Of a stretch of 64,000 bases of DNA, positions 22,751 to 34,921 are shown piece after piece. The stretch spans positions 1-64,000 of the forward strand of contig NW_019773595.1 of the NCBI RefSeq assembly GCF_001039355.2, read 5' to 3'. The translations under genes were made by a program, and so were the position numbers. The first letter of the stretch is position 1, and each line of letters opens with the position of its first letter. Under the pieces are notes generated by a model that made no database searches, was not told the DNA's origin, and worked only from the letters and a program-made list of their open reading frames with translations. Origin of the DNA: Lingula anatina. Taxonomy: Eukaryota; Brachiopoda; Lingulata; Lingulida; Lingulidae.

Positions 22751-24676
22751 NGTCGGGGTTAATTGCATGTCTTTTGTTTATTTATTTATTTATTTATTGC
22801 AATTGTGTACAAATGCTCCGGACTGTTGAGCACTCTGTTCCACACTCACGCTTGTTATATATATATATATCAATGAAAGAGACATTTTGTGAAACATCCA
22901 ATAGTTTTTGGATCAGTTTTGTTATGATCTTACAAACATTCAGGGACCTTAAATCAGGGACCTACAGTACATTTCTTAAATATAAGAATATATGATCTTT
23001 CATGCAGCACGAGTAGCTCACATAACTTATGACTTTTCTTAATAAAAAAGATGAGCATTCATAAGAGCCATACCTACCAACATGTCTATATAGGGCTGGT
23101 GTAACACCCTGCCAAAGTTTAGGAAGCCCTTCTTCACGAACTGCAAACCAAATGCATAAAAAGTACTTTTACACATATGTTGCAACAAATGAAGTTTCGT
23201 AGACGAATTATATAGAATCTATGGAATTATTAAGGAATTTTTAAATTATACTGTGTCTTGTGATTGAGCCATTTGGACTTGGATAAATAAGGGACTAACT
23301 CCCTCCCCTGCCATCTACCTGTACACCTACAGCTTGCAAATAGTTCAACTGTATTTATAAGTTGATCCACTGAGGTATCAAAAAAGTCTGTTAAGTTATG
23401 GGTATCTCGCATGGGATCCACATACTATCCAGCAGCTCTACTTCTGGGACTGCATTCCCACAGATTTAGATTGATCCATCTGGATCGACCTAACTCCCTG
23501 GGGGTTCATGCTAAATTCCTGTCAGCCGAGCGTGCACAGAAGTTAATTACCCCCTTACAGCTTTCAGTAGGCAGGGCAGACATTTAAGCCAGCTAAGCTG
23601 ACACTAGTGAGTCTCCCCAAGGGGATAGATTGATCTAAAATCTGTGGGAATTAATTCAATGAACTCTAATAATTAAATTGATAATTCAATGCGACTGATT
23701 AATTGTAGATATTTTATTCCACAAATAGTTAAGGACAACATGTCAAGACCACCATACATGTTTCACAAACCTATGCCAACTGCAGTTTTTAACATGCCCC
23801 TGTGTGAAGCTGCCTCTTTGACCCCCTCAGAAGCCTGATGGGTGAATGCATGGTGGCAATGCGTTTGCTCTCCTTGGATCTGTAACCTGGTTTTTGTAAG
23901 GTCTAATGGATACGTAACTGAAATAAACACGTAGATCATAATTTGCAACAAGAACCCTCAAACATGTAAGTCTTTGACCTATGGCATTTTCTAAATTCAG
24001 TTACAAGGTAACTTTGACAAATATCTATGTTATCAATTAATGAATCACATGTTTACTTTTGTAAATTAATTGCAAACTACTTTTGGATATGCAACATGTA
24101 CTGAAATTAAATCAGCTCTCATTACATTAGAATGGGCTCATAATTTCTTATAAAACATATAACAATCAAATAGCGGAGTCATTGATCAAAATAATCTACC
24201 ACAAATGAATGTAGAAAAACGTACAAAATCAAAGACTGTGACGGTAAATGGTACAGGTACTGTATAGGTACAGGTGCTTTAATTTTTGCAAGGCAATGGC
24301 TTTTTGATAAAAATAAAAGAGACAGAAAAGCTGTCAAATGTAAAGTTAACATGTAATTATAGGCGCACTTCAGCATATTTGAGGGTAAAAAATGGAATGG
24401 TTATACATGTACTACCAGTATATCCATTCATTTCGTTTCATATGGAAAAAGTGCACGGAGACAACGCTGTATGTGCCTATACGTAAAAAGTCGGACGAGG
24501 TGCGACAATGTTGTACGTATTCACATGTATTAACTCTTATTCACTGCATTACATGCATGTATGGTAATTTCTGAAAAAATCCCAATCACGTTACCAGATT
24601 CAGCCACAACAGCAGCAACAGCAGATAATGCAAACTTAAACATAAAGGTCTCATGAGAATTCGTTTTATCCGCCAT
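17826..24676 (-). CDS. SLC25A27: Mitochondrial uncoupling protein 4 (SLC25A27)
   Basis: Ten exons on the minus strand join in frame to 963 nt (320 residues; human UCP4 has 323): 24595-24676, 23771-23917, 23078-23140, 22368-22452, 21868-21990, 21194-21306, 20043-20127, 18892-18981, 18240-18342 and 17826-17897. It is an inner-membrane carrier of the SLC25 family; UCP4 members are linked to proton/anion leak, though the transported substrate is debated. All three carrier signatures are present: PLDLTK (residues 31-36), PTDLVK (145-150) and PADVVK (246-251), as are the UCP4-like stretches RAALVNMG and [13 protein letters not shown]. Intron 6 uses a GC donor (AG|GCAAGT at 21193); a GT reading does not restore the conserved NMGDL join. 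The first exon starts 551 bases from the ATG of a GRB2-like exon on the other strand, implying a shared promoter region. Confidence 0.95.
19115..19958. mobile_element. Terminal-inverted-repeat element in UCP4 intron 7
   Basis: The ends are inverted copies: GGGCCCCTTTACACTGGACA...GTCCTTTCTGCG on the left and the reverse of AAACCCCTTTTACACTGTGT...TCCTTTCTGC on the right. Length is about 845 bp. Non-coding, with a 31-bp minisatellite inside. It lies between exons 7 and 8 of UCP4. Confidence 0.75.
19661..19894. repeat. 31-bp minisatellite, two blocks
   Basis: Units start at 19661, 19692 and 19723, each opening GC(A/G)AT.CTTGTG and containing a (T/C)(T/C)TCT-type core followed by GCGACC-like sequence; after a gap further units start at 19833 and 19864. 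The spacing is exactly 31 bases in each block. It sits wholly inside the inverted-repeat element. Confidence 0.75.
22711..22751. repeat. (TA)n microsatellite with an N
   Basis: TA dinucleotides from 22711 to 22750 end at an N (22751), so repeat length is uncertain in the assembly. Located in a UCP4 intron. Confidence 0.9.
23454..23651. mobile_element. MITE family M, copy in UCP4 intron 2
   Basis: Ends read TTCCCACAGATTTAGATTGA and its inverse TAAAATCTGTGGGAA. The internal blocks GACCTAACTCCCTGGGGGTT and TTAATTACCCCCTTACAGC are shared with the copies at 9745 and 45880. Non-coding, about 200 bp. Confidence 0.75.
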
Positions 24677-25353
<677 letters not shown>

Positions 25354-25795
25354 TGAGATTTTCTTTTACTTTTAACTTCTGTAAAATGTACCGTAAGCTA
25401 AAAGAGTCGCAACTTCCGGGCGGAAGTGCTGATTCAACTAGTAGATAAGTTTTTAAATCCCTGCCAGAGCTAGCACTGACAGTGTATTATTGGGGGGTAG
25501 AAAACACTGTAGACATTGCTTTTAATTCACAATGGTTCAGACCCTAAAATAAAGTTAAGCTGTGAGACTGGATTCATAATTTAAAAAGAGTAAGGCGCTC
25601 ATACAGCACACACCGTAAGCTTGGGGATTTCCTAAATCAACAGAAATAGGACAAGTGACCTAACACTATTAACTAAAATGGCGATATTCTCGAGCATGTA
25701 AGGTGTATCATTACTATGGATTTTTACAAATAATTGAAGATATAGAGATTGGGAAGGAACATTTGAATATAGTATTTGCTTATTTTTAAAGTGGG

Positions 25796-26743
25796 TAAGG
25801 CCACACTTTTTTTATTTTATGGATGACATCCTGCGCGCGCACCGATTTTCGTCCGTTCCCCGAAAAAAAAAAAAAAATCACCCCCAACGAAGTCGGTTGT
25901 CGCAAACGTCGTTATTGAATTTGCCGGAAAATGAGCTTTCTGCGCATGCGTATTATCGCCACTTGGAAATATGCCCGCTTTGCCGTCAAATTCATCTCTA
26001 CTTTCAAATTACACGACAATTAAAGTCATAAAGAGAATGGGGGCCGTCGTTTTGGATTGGTATGCCATTGATATTGGGCATGGAGATATCACCTTTTTAC
26101 AATTATACGAAAGGCTGGCGGCGGCCAGCAATTATCGCCCTGAACATTTCAGTGACATTCTGTCGAAAGCAGCACATACCAGGCTTTTTTGTAGCGAAAA
26201 AAGGGTCGACGTATTTGGTGGGCTGAAGGTCAGACAGGCCACCTGACAGTTTGGCTGCTTCTTGTGAGTCGAAGTAGACAAAATGGCATCGACCGAAATG
26301 ACTTTTAATAGATTTGGTAGTATTAAGCATATCTTTGCATCATTTTTTTAACGTTTCTGTGAAGTGTTCATAATGCTTTAATATTCTGAGAGTACAAATA
26401 AAGACACACTGTTTGTTTTATATTCGTTTTATTGATTGCTATACCAACAAAATGCATGAAATAACCTTAAATAGATTTGGTAATATACAGCATATCCATT
26501 CATGACTTTTTTTTACCTTTCCACGAAGTATTCACAATGCTTTAATATTTTGAGAGCATGGATAAAGACATATTGCTAGTTTGATCGTGTTTCTGTGGTA
26601 AATTTGTGTTTCCAGCTGTGTACTGACAGCATTTACTTAAGCAGTATTTTTTTTTGGACTGTTTTTTTTTTCTTTCGCCCTCTCGCACCGATTTCGGGGT
26701 CCCCAGAGGATGTCATCCATAAAAATAAAAAAGTTCGGCCTTA
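25796..26743. mobile_element. Terminal-inverted-repeat element, ~950 bp
   Basis: The left end starts TAAGGCCACACTTTTTTTAT and continues to ATGGATGACATCCT; the right end is its inverse, AGGATGTCATCCAT...AAAAAAGTTCGGCCTTA. The pair CACCGATTT.CG / CACCGATTTCGGGG also recurs near both ends. A 75-codon minus-strand frame (26103-26330) lies inside but resembles no transposase I know. Probably non-autonomous. Confidence 0.7.
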
Positions 26744-26838
26744 TTTTGAATTTATGTCGGCATTGCATTCCAATTTATTTACAATTGAATCATTATCAAG
26801 CGTTCAATGTTAGTCAACAGTGAATCTTGGTTGATCAA

Positions 26839-27005
26839 CAGGCCCGTAGCCAGCAATTTCAGAGGGGGGGGGTCGTTTTCTGAAAAAGTGGACTTTTTAC
26901 CATAAAGTCCTCAAGTACATAGGTCAAATTTTACCCACAGTGGACATTTTCCTAGCAAAAAGGGTGGTTCTTTCGAACCCCCCGAACCCCCTGGCTACGG
27001 GCCTG
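26839..27005. mobile_element. MITE with CAGGCCCGTAGCCAG ends
   Basis: Inverted ends CAGGCCCGTAGCCAG / CTGGCTACGGGCCTG are flanked by ATCAA on both sides, a likely 5-bp target-site duplication. About 167 bp, non-coding, containing G and C runs. Confidence 0.8.
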
Positions 27006-27405
27006 ATCAAAGTCTAAACCAATTTTCAACTGAAGTACAAAGTTTTATCAACAATCTCCACCTGGATCATCAATGTGGCTTACCAAAAACTGCAAAACAG
27101 TCGATTTCACATAAACCTTGCTTTGCGATAATAGGCTAAAAGTGTTTAAAGAATTATTAGTTCACACTATACATAGATACCACGCCTTCAATTATACTTT
27201 TTTGTCTGAAAAAAAAAAAAAAAAAAAAGATACCGTCAACATTGAGCGAAGATGTAAGTATCAACACGATTGAGCCTCGACTTTTTCTTCGGGCTTACTT
27301 CATTGAGATGTAAAAGTGGAACTTGGCGTTTAAAATGTTTGAATAATATATTATTGTCAATTTCACTGCCTTTATTTGGTCGTGTTTAGTCTCAGTGTCT
27401 GATGT

Positions 27406-28068
27406 TCAGTACAACGATGTGGATGCGACCAAAGTCAAGACCAACACCAGTTTATTGAATGAGGTGCCACAGTTGCCGCGGTTGGTCTTGGTGGAGATGC
27501 CAAAAGTGGTCATTTCAGGAATTTTCGGCCGTGGTACAGGGGTGACATCGGAATCACACGTTTTGTTATATCTTGCACGTACCTGTATCGGTTTTTCATC
27601 AAGATGAAACGTCATGTTAGTCAAAGCACGCTCAATGTCGGCCTGCACACAAGGGACGATTTTGCACACTTGACTGTAGTCGGAGAAAAGTTCCCTCAGT
27701 TGAAGTGACGCGGTGAGAACAAATGTTACGTTGCCCGTTTGCGAATTTTCCTTTGCGATGCATTGATAGAAATGCGCACCTGCCTTGTCAAACACGCCAG
27801 CCAACTGTTCATCAAACAGAAGTCTGTTGCATGTGAAGCCCTTTGTCGGACGCCAGTTTATAGCTTCTAACTCCACAAACAAATCTTGTTTGATCGTCGT
27901 TATGTTGTACAGTATAGCCTGGCACTCTTTTCCGTCGTTCACATAACCAGGAGGACAGATTTCCTGCTGATTTGAGTGCTGCAAATACATTAGAGAGAAA
28001 AGAGAATTAGCAAGCTCAACCTAAATAAGTACAGGTCGGAACTAGGCTGTTGTGTCTCGTTTTACAAA

Positions 28069-28144
<76 letters not shown>

Positions 28145-30280
28145 GTCCACGATGCTGGGAAACAGCGGTGGGTGATCATCTTTGAAAGTCTGTCAAAATA
28201 TTCTTATGCGTTTGAGTACAATGGGGGTGCTTTCATGTGAAAGGTGATTTTTCTTGTTATAACAAAAAATTTTGTTAACAACTTTCTGTCGTATAATATA
28301 CCTGTACATATCATCTTAATTTAGCGGGGAGGATACCATGCAAAGGAGTACCCAAAACTTTGTAAGGAACCGGTACAGACACGAAACCATGGGTTCTGGA
28401 AGTTATATATCACCTAGGTAAGTGGTATACACTTTAGGAAATAGTGAGCTACAGGTAGACTACTTTACTTATTACACCATTTCATAATGTCAAAGATGAT
28501 CCAATGGCAGAGGAAATAACAGAACACCCTTTATATCGAATGTGCCTGCATATACCGGTATTACTTTCGTTTTGAGTTTATTTAGTAGCTGAGCAAAGTA
28601 TACAGGTTATAAATCATATGACCCAGCAACACGCAAAGTTCTGAAGCACGCGATAACATCATTATGTTATGGCATTATGAAGACAATTTATGTAGAATCA
28701 ATACTTTTAAATGCCTGATATGTGTGCCATAATATTTTATACCCTGTCAGAGGTGTTTTTTTCTTTCTTTCTTTCTTTCTTTTTTTTTTTTTTTTTGGGG
28801 GGGGGTCAAATTAGGTGTACACTACTTTTTGTGTTGAGTCTTAGCGTGTGGACAAGCGTAGGGGTGATTGCATGGGATAGGGGGTCCTTCGCTGGTATGA
28901 GTTTGGGGGTCCACCCCCAAGACATTTTTGAAAAATGTCTAATGTCTAAAATGCTTTAATTTATTGTCATTAAAATTAAAGATAGGTCTTCCAAAATGAA
29001 AGCTGGACCAGCTAGCCCACCGTGTGTGCAAATCTATGACAACGCTAAAATGTCTTCTAAGAAAATGTCGAAAAATTAACCGTAAAATGTTGTTATTTGG
29101 TGACATTTATACTAAAGATTGGGACTGGAAAAAGTTATTTATTTTCCAAAAAGGATCTACAACCTTCTTAATATACCATCATTTTAATTTCTATCTTTTT
29201 TAAAAATTAATATCTGTACGCGTATTGCCACAGGGGAGTAGCTTTTTTGCATAATTAAATTAAGGCAGCAATTACGTACGCTACATCTACGTCCGAACTC
29301 AAAGAGTATGGTGTCAACGGCAGATGTTACGTTGCCCGTTTGCGAATTTTCCTTAACGCGACATTGGTAGAAACGCGCACCTGCCTTGTCAAACACACGA
29401 ACCAACCGTTCATCAAACAGAAGTCTGTTGCATGTGAAGCCCTCTGTCGGACGCCAGTTTATAGGTTCTATATCTACAAACAAACGTTGTGTGATCTTCG
29501 TTATATTGTAGAGTATAGCCTGGCAGTCTTTTACGTCGTTCACATAGCCAGGAAGACAGCTTTCCTGCTGATTTGAGTGTTGCAAATACATTAGAGAGAA
29601 AAAGGCAATCAGCAAGCTGAACTCAAAATAACCATAGGTCGGAACAAGGTTAGAATTACCCTTGTACAAACGAAATGCACGTTTGAAAATGTGTCCCTGA
29701 CCTTCATACCAACATTTTGGTATGGTTTGCCAATCGTCTGAAATACTAAATAAAATAAAATAAAATAAAATAAAATAAAAAGGGCCCCTTCTGTTACGCG
29801 GGACTCTCTGATATATGACATTGGTTACATCTTTATAAGCATCTATATTATGTGGGGATCGAATGCACTTTGGTACTGTAATGGATTGATGGTTGCAAAA
29901 CTATGATTAGAATTACTGAAGCACGGATATTAAATAGATTACATCGTGAGAAATACATTAGCATTTTGATACAAAATCATCAGTCGACTTGCGTGCTGAT
30001 AAAAAAAAATATTTTTAGTAACAGAAACGGGCACACTAAGTGTGAACTGTCTCAAAAATACGTTATTATAAAATATTAAATATACTTTTACCGGCAACTC
30101 ATCGTTCAAGCTTGGATTGGAATCTTCATTTGGATCCTGAAAATTCAATAGCGCTCTGAAAGAAAGACCCACCACTTTCCAGTCAGTGTTTGGTAGTCCA
30201 TCTCCTTGGTCATCTGAAATACAATAAATACATAAAAATCAAAACGAAGGAAAATAATTATTAATATCTATATAATGTAA

Positions 30281-30318
<38 letters not shown>

Positions 30319-30520
30319 TAATAACTAGAAAAGCACTCCGAGAGCGCAGACCTCCGCCAAGGCAGCAAGTTTTGATTATTATTGATTATTGATTGATTAT
30401 TAATCACCACCAAAAACTAATCATCTGTTCCTTGGCCCACTTTTGACAGTTCCTGAAACTTTCATTAAAATCGGTCCATAAACAGACAAACAGGGGTGAA
30501 AACATAACCTCCTTGGCGGA

Positions 30521-30606
<86 letters not shown>

Positions 30607-32324
30607 GGACAACTCGAAAAATTGTATGAGCTGAGGGTCGATTATTTGTCGAGATTACCGAAACACAGAGTATTATAATTGCTTTGTTATACGAGAATTT
30701 TGAATGCAAGACAAATGGAAGTCAAATCAGGGAGTTTTCCGAAATACAAAGTCTATGACTGTTTTGTTACATGATCGCAAATTTTGAAAAAGAAAAAAAA
30801 CACTCTAAGTGTTACGTAATGTCGCGACCAGCCATGCACGCCCCAACCCCATGGTTACGTAGTGTCACAGCCAGCCGTACATGTTTCAAATTGTGCAAAT
30901 GAAAGAAAATACCACAATGTCGTTTTATTATTTCACGAAATTGTTATCTTTGCACATGTATTTTTTATTTTCTAGAGAGAAACGGACGTTGGGGGGGGGG
31001 GGGGGGCAGATTTTTGAGGAAGATGTCGTTTTAAAGCATTTTTTTCTGCTGTCAAAAATAGTTATTTTTGCGGGGGACTAGGAGGAGGGGATTCTATTTC
31101 TGTCTCCTATGAAATATGCTTTTATAATCATCATGTGGTATAGTGAGCGTGCTTTTGCTTCATATGTACATGTATCTACAAATGATTCAAAAAAGGCAAT
31201 GCTAGTCTTGAGATGTTAATCTCAGTGTCACCCATGGTATATATTTAAATTTTACACTTAATCTTTGAAATAAAAAATTGTAAGGGAACGTTGCATATCT
31301 TACCTGGACAGTGTGTCGTCCCTGTGTAACAAACCATGCAATGGTAATTTCTGTATACCTCTTTGAAACCAATATCAAGGGTACGAATGACGGGATTTGT
31401 GTACGCCATGCAGGCCTTTTGCAGAGGTGTGTCTGGAGGATATGGGTAACGGGCCTGCGTCAAAGTGTTATTGATAAGGTTATAAGGGCATGGACTTAAG
31501 TCATCGTTCGCTCCATCTCTGAAGCAAAACCTTACATGCCACTCCGGCTTTGGTTCAAAATATCCCTTACACTCTTTAAAGCCCCAAAGTTTCTCTAGAA
31601 CACAGCTGGATGAAGAGCAAGTAAGAAATGATTCTAACGGTATGTTCTTGCATTGGACTTGGAACCGCCAGGGGACTCCACGGTCTCCAACCCCGTTGCA
31701 AACTGCACAGTCTTTGTTCCTGTACGTTATCATGGCATCCAGATCAGTGACTGGCTGGAACAATGTTACGTTTTCGTCGAACAAAACTTCAGAATTATGC
31801 ATGCAGCTCGAACGTTGATGGTCCTGTGGCCACATTGGGGGACACGAATCCACCATCCATGCACTGGAGCCGTGGTTCATATAGGCAGTCTCCTGTACAT
31901 GTACAGTCAATGGAGAGACGAACGGAATACTTCTACAGGAACTGATATTCGCAACCAACACGGGACCAGGGGGATGAAGCGCCCAAACACTGCCATTCTG
32001 GTGTGAAATCTGATGTCTTAAAGGTGGTGCGGATGGCGTAGTGTAGTTGACGTCTTCACTAGGTTCCAATTCTTCTGAGGCAGCACACATCTCCCCAGTA
32101 AATGCGTTACCATAGCAACAGTCATTTAACAGGTGACAAATGTCGTCACAGTAGCAGTGGACCTTGATGCCGAATTTTTTGCCCGACACAGTTCCTCCAC
32201 AGAGCCATCTATGAGGCCGAAGAGTTCCCGAGGCTTGCCCGTCTGTGTTGGAGGACGACTGCGCCTTAGTGATAAAGGGGGTTGATAGCATGATTATTAC
32301 CAAAAATGCCCGGTAATAATTCAT
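27406..32324 (-). CDS. Tandem family gene 1: secreted SMB-like protein with GPI-like tail
   Basis: Exons 31304-32324, 30092-30213 and 27406-27978 join in frame (1716 nt, 571 residues). Residues 1-21 are a signal peptide. Residues 42-80 form a somatomedin-B-like knot (CYCDDICHLLNDCC; seven cysteines counted). YRNKDCAVCNG at 201-211 and YRNYHCMVCYTG at 324-335 are two related motifs of the kind I recall from ectodomains of invertebrate SMB-bearing family-B GPCRs. The 122-nt exon gives 341-381 (FRALLNFQD core). The last exon gives a Cys/Asn-rich domain (ICPPGYVNDGKECQ) and ends in an apolar tail after NCGTSFNK, like a GPI signal; no seven-helix domain follows. There are many N-glycosylation sequons. 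Between exons 2 and 3 lies a dead copy of exon 3 (about 29300-29579). Introns 1-2 resemble gene 3 and the last exon resembles gene 4, so it may be a chimera. Confidence 0.8.
28068..28141. repeat. (TA)n microsatellite beside last exon of gene 1
   Basis: About 74 bases of TA. A TA tract in the same place relative to the last exon occurs in gene 4 (55486-55546), preceded by the shared sequence AAACGATATATA. Confidence 0.9.
28755..28930. repeat. Pyrimidine tract plus G-run repeat fragment
   Basis: (TTTC)n and poly-T at about 28757-28796 lead into a G run (28797-28805); GGGGGTCCACCCCCAAGAC follows at about 28905. Resembles the tail of a dispersed mobile repeat; not classified. Confidence 0.4.
29300..29579 (-). 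pseudogene. Dead duplicate of family exon 3 inside gene 1
   Basis: Aligns with the terminal exon of the family from HSNQQE to TGNVT and then loses similarity, so about half the exon is missing. The 3' splice site reads TTTGCAAC where all working copies have TGCAGC or TTCAGC: the invariant AG is gone. It therefore cannot be spliced normally. It lies between exon 2 and the intact exon 3 of gene 1. Confidence 0.75.
30092..30213 (-). CDS. Exon 2 (122 nt) of family gene 1
   Basis: Acceptor TTTCAG, donor GTAAAAG; enters in phase 1 and leaves in phase 0, encoding 41 residues around LSFRALLNFQD. The same length and phase are found in genes 2, 3 and 4, which supports it as a real exon although it is short. 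Confidence 0.8.
30280..30606. repeat. (AAT)n / (ATT)n microsatellites, hairpin-forming
   Basis: (AAT)n at about 30282-30315, and a second tract at 30523-30606 in which (AAT)n switches to (ATT)n, so the two halves are complementary and can form a long hairpin. It lies in intron 1 of gene 1; the same switch occurs in intron 1 of gene 3 and at 52362. Confidence 0.85.
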
Positions 32325-32393
32325 GTTCTTGTTGAAACTTCGAACTTCCTTGGCAATGCTGAGCTCATATGTAAAAGCACAAAAACAAGGGCA

Positions 32394-32401
32394 CTTATAT
32401 A
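32394..32401 (-). promoter_or_regulatory. TATA box of family gene 1
   Basis: The minus strand reads GTGTATATAAGTG; the box starts 71 bases before the ATG. The flanking sequence is conserved in all four genes. Confidence 0.65.
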
Positions 32402-32555
32402 CACCTGTGAAATTATAAAACTGCTACATGCACTTCAGTCAACCGTGTTCTGGAAAAGGCACATCCTGTAAAGTACAACACGTGTGTCACGAAATGCCAC
32501 TTGATGAACACATTAATTTCAGGACATAGGCGTGGGTATTATTTTTCCACTAATG

Positions 32556-32705
32556 TTTCGATTGTGGTATTCTCTAATTTCATCGTGGCTGCGTAGAAGT
32601 ACATTTAAAGCCCTGTCTCGTGAAAGTGATGTATCATCGCGCATTCGAGAGCTCTAAGGTACATAAACTGTCAAACAAACAACGACATAAAACGTTCACA
32701 ACTAC
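32556..32705 (-). promoter_or_regulatory. Conserved upstream block of family gene 1
   Basis: Containing CTCGTGAAAGTGATGTATCA and CGCATTCGAGAGCTCT on the plus strand, this block recurs about 230-380 bases before the ATG of genes 2 (42562-42715), 3 (49166-49320) and 4 (62305-62455). It may be a shared enhancer or simply duplicated flank. Confidence 0.4.
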
Positions 32706-34200
32706 GGGAAAAATACCCATGTTTACTTGTATCATCATAATTCGGGCCCCATTGCCACCGACACCATCTGCCTTCTCTGCGGTGTTTGTACGAGTACTAA
32801 ATGGCAGTACTCGCCCAATCAGCAGCTTTTTGTAATCTACTTAAGACAGAAAAGTGTGTGTAAATCTATTAAGCTGATCGCACTGCTCAGCAAGAATCCC
32901 AGCAAAGTCGTTTCGATATGCGTAGACCGATGCTGTCTATAGGAACAGCGCCTCAATTAAGTTGCGATAAAAACATTGATCTCATTATATGGACTCCGGG
33001 TGGGCGTCCTCAAACAACAGCCGAATCCTTAGTTTCGCTCACCGTTTGTACTTAAATGTACATATGAACCGAGCGTAGGTTCCCATTATTACATTTAAAC
33101 CACGTAGTTTCTTATACAATTAACTCAAATAAATTCGACATGCTAAGAGATAAACTGAATAAATCACTCGATAAGCCATAAGCTTTAGACTATTGCTTTC
33201 TTTAAATTTTTGGTCATAAATTTAACCTATTTATCTGACCTACTTTTCTGCCCTCTTTATATACAGCATACAGCATACAGAAAGCTAGCAGAAAAATCCG
33301 TTCAAATATCACTTTCGGGTAATATTAAACAATGTCTAACAATTTTCTTAGCTATACTATTTGAAACTATATGCTGGCATTTGGTCGTTTTTTTGGTAGC
33401 AAAATATTGGCTTCATATGCATCTTTAAACATGTAACATGTACTTCTCATTAGTGTAGAAAAACGATGCGTAACGGTATGCATCGCCCCCCACCCCACCC
33501 CCCCCAAAAAAAAAAAAGAAAAAAAAAAAAAAGAAATGAAATTGGTAAAAATAGGGGGAAAATGGCAGTACTGCAGTATTCTGTTATCATGCGATAAATA
33601 TCCCCCTTAATTATTTCAAAGCCGCTGCATCTTCTATTCGTCAGAGGCTCCCGGGCAGATCGGTCTCTGGGGTTTCCCTGTACCTACATCAGTGTAACTG
33701 TTGTATTCAACGACATTTTTATCAATTTTCTGTCGAGAAAAATTAGACCGATTACATCACTGATGACAGTTAATGGGTTTCCTTATATAGAATGTTGAAT
33801 AGGCAAATCGTGATAATGTGTTAGAATCACTTGTGTAGGTAATGGAGGTCTTATGTCATTTTATCTTAATTATGTAATAGTCAGCGAGAAGCGTGATGTT
33901 ACAAGGGCTGAATATGTGGAGGTATCACAATACATTTACAAGTGGTATCCATTGCATCATGAAAATAAAGCTTATTTGAAGTAAATTCTCCTTTTCCTCG
34001 GTCTAGTCTATACCAGAGATATTTTCCAGCTCTCCAGCTGTTATAAAAAATTGAGCACTTTTGCCTTCACCTTAGAATTCATTTATTTTCTTTTTCTTTA
34101 CCAAATTTTATGGTGATTTCGGTAATGATTTGCTACCCAAATGAATAAGTTTGGAAATCCAATTGAAAGTATTGGTTTGGTTTTTCAAGATGTTTCAACG
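32706..34200. other. Spacer upstream of gene 1
   Basis: No gene seen. Positions 33045-33430 have a diverged copy at about 53985-54350 (shared CATATGAACCGAGC and TTTAAATTTTTGGTC). An A-rich tract with a C run lies at 33487-33533. Confidence 0.5.
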
Positions 34201-34273
34201 TTTACTAAAATTATCGTCTGATCACGCATGTTTTTCTTCAGCCTCTTAGTTGAAGGGTTAAACGTTCTTATTC

Positions 34274-34276
<3 letters not shown>

Positions 34277-34310
<34 letters not shown>
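34277..34310. repeat. (TC)n microsatellite
   Basis: About 17 TC units; the equivalent tract is present at 53617-53645 in the duplicated segment. Confidence 0.9.
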
Positions 34311-34314
<4 letters not shown>

Positions 34315-34383
34315 AATTACAAGTTTCTATCATGCAGTGATGTAGCCCGTTTGAGTTATAAATTTGCAATTTTTGCAGTACAT

Positions 34384-34642
34384 AGGCTTCGTTCACATGC
34401 AATGTCTATTTTCTAAATTCTATTTTCTATTCGCGCTATCTTATGATCACGGTCTGTGCCCTAAATATCCCGCGGCGTAATTACTGGCAGCGCGAGCCAG
34501 TTACTTATAGTAACTTATAGTAACTGGCTCGCGCTGCCAGTAATTACGCCGCGGGATATTCAGGGCACAGATAGTGATCATAAGACACACCGCAAATAGA
34601 AAATAGAATTTAGAAAATAGACATTGCATGTGAATGAAGCCT
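34384..34642. mobile_element. Near-perfect 259-bp foldback element
   Basis: The left arm starts AGGCTTCGTTCACATGCAAT and the right arm ends with its inverse, ATTGCATGTGAATGAAGCCT. The arms match almost throughout, including the CCGCGG core, and meet near 34513 at CTTATAGTAACTTATAG. The duplicated segment at about 53710 lacks it, going straight from TTTTTGCAGT to TTAGTTTTTATT. Confidence 0.85.
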
Positions 34643-34921
34643 TAGTTTTTATTGTACCTATCCACAACTATTTTCATTAACATCTAGGTTTTTTTTTTAC
34701 TAAAACTTCCCATCTATTTATTTAGAAAGGGATTGATTGTTCTTTTTATAACTTTTTCAACTTGAGGCAATGTCTCTGATGACAAATTGAAAAAAGTAAC
34801 GACATAAAATACAAATTAATTCACAGATAGTGTTTTATTATTTCTCCAACCAGGCAACCAAGCGAGGCAAAGCTGTATCAATAAACAAGGCAGTGGAGCG
34901 ACTTGGAAGAAAATCATTATA

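Noticed and set aside
31653-32006. Plus-strand frame of 117 codons, with equivalents opposite genes 2, 3 and 4
   Set aside because: Antisense shadow of the conserved first exon; its repetition follows from the paralogy.
34851-34918. Possible coding exon after CCAACCAG (ATKRGKAVSINKAV), also at about 53931
   Set aside because: The two copies diverge in frame and neither joins to a recognisable partner; treated as duplicated spacer.
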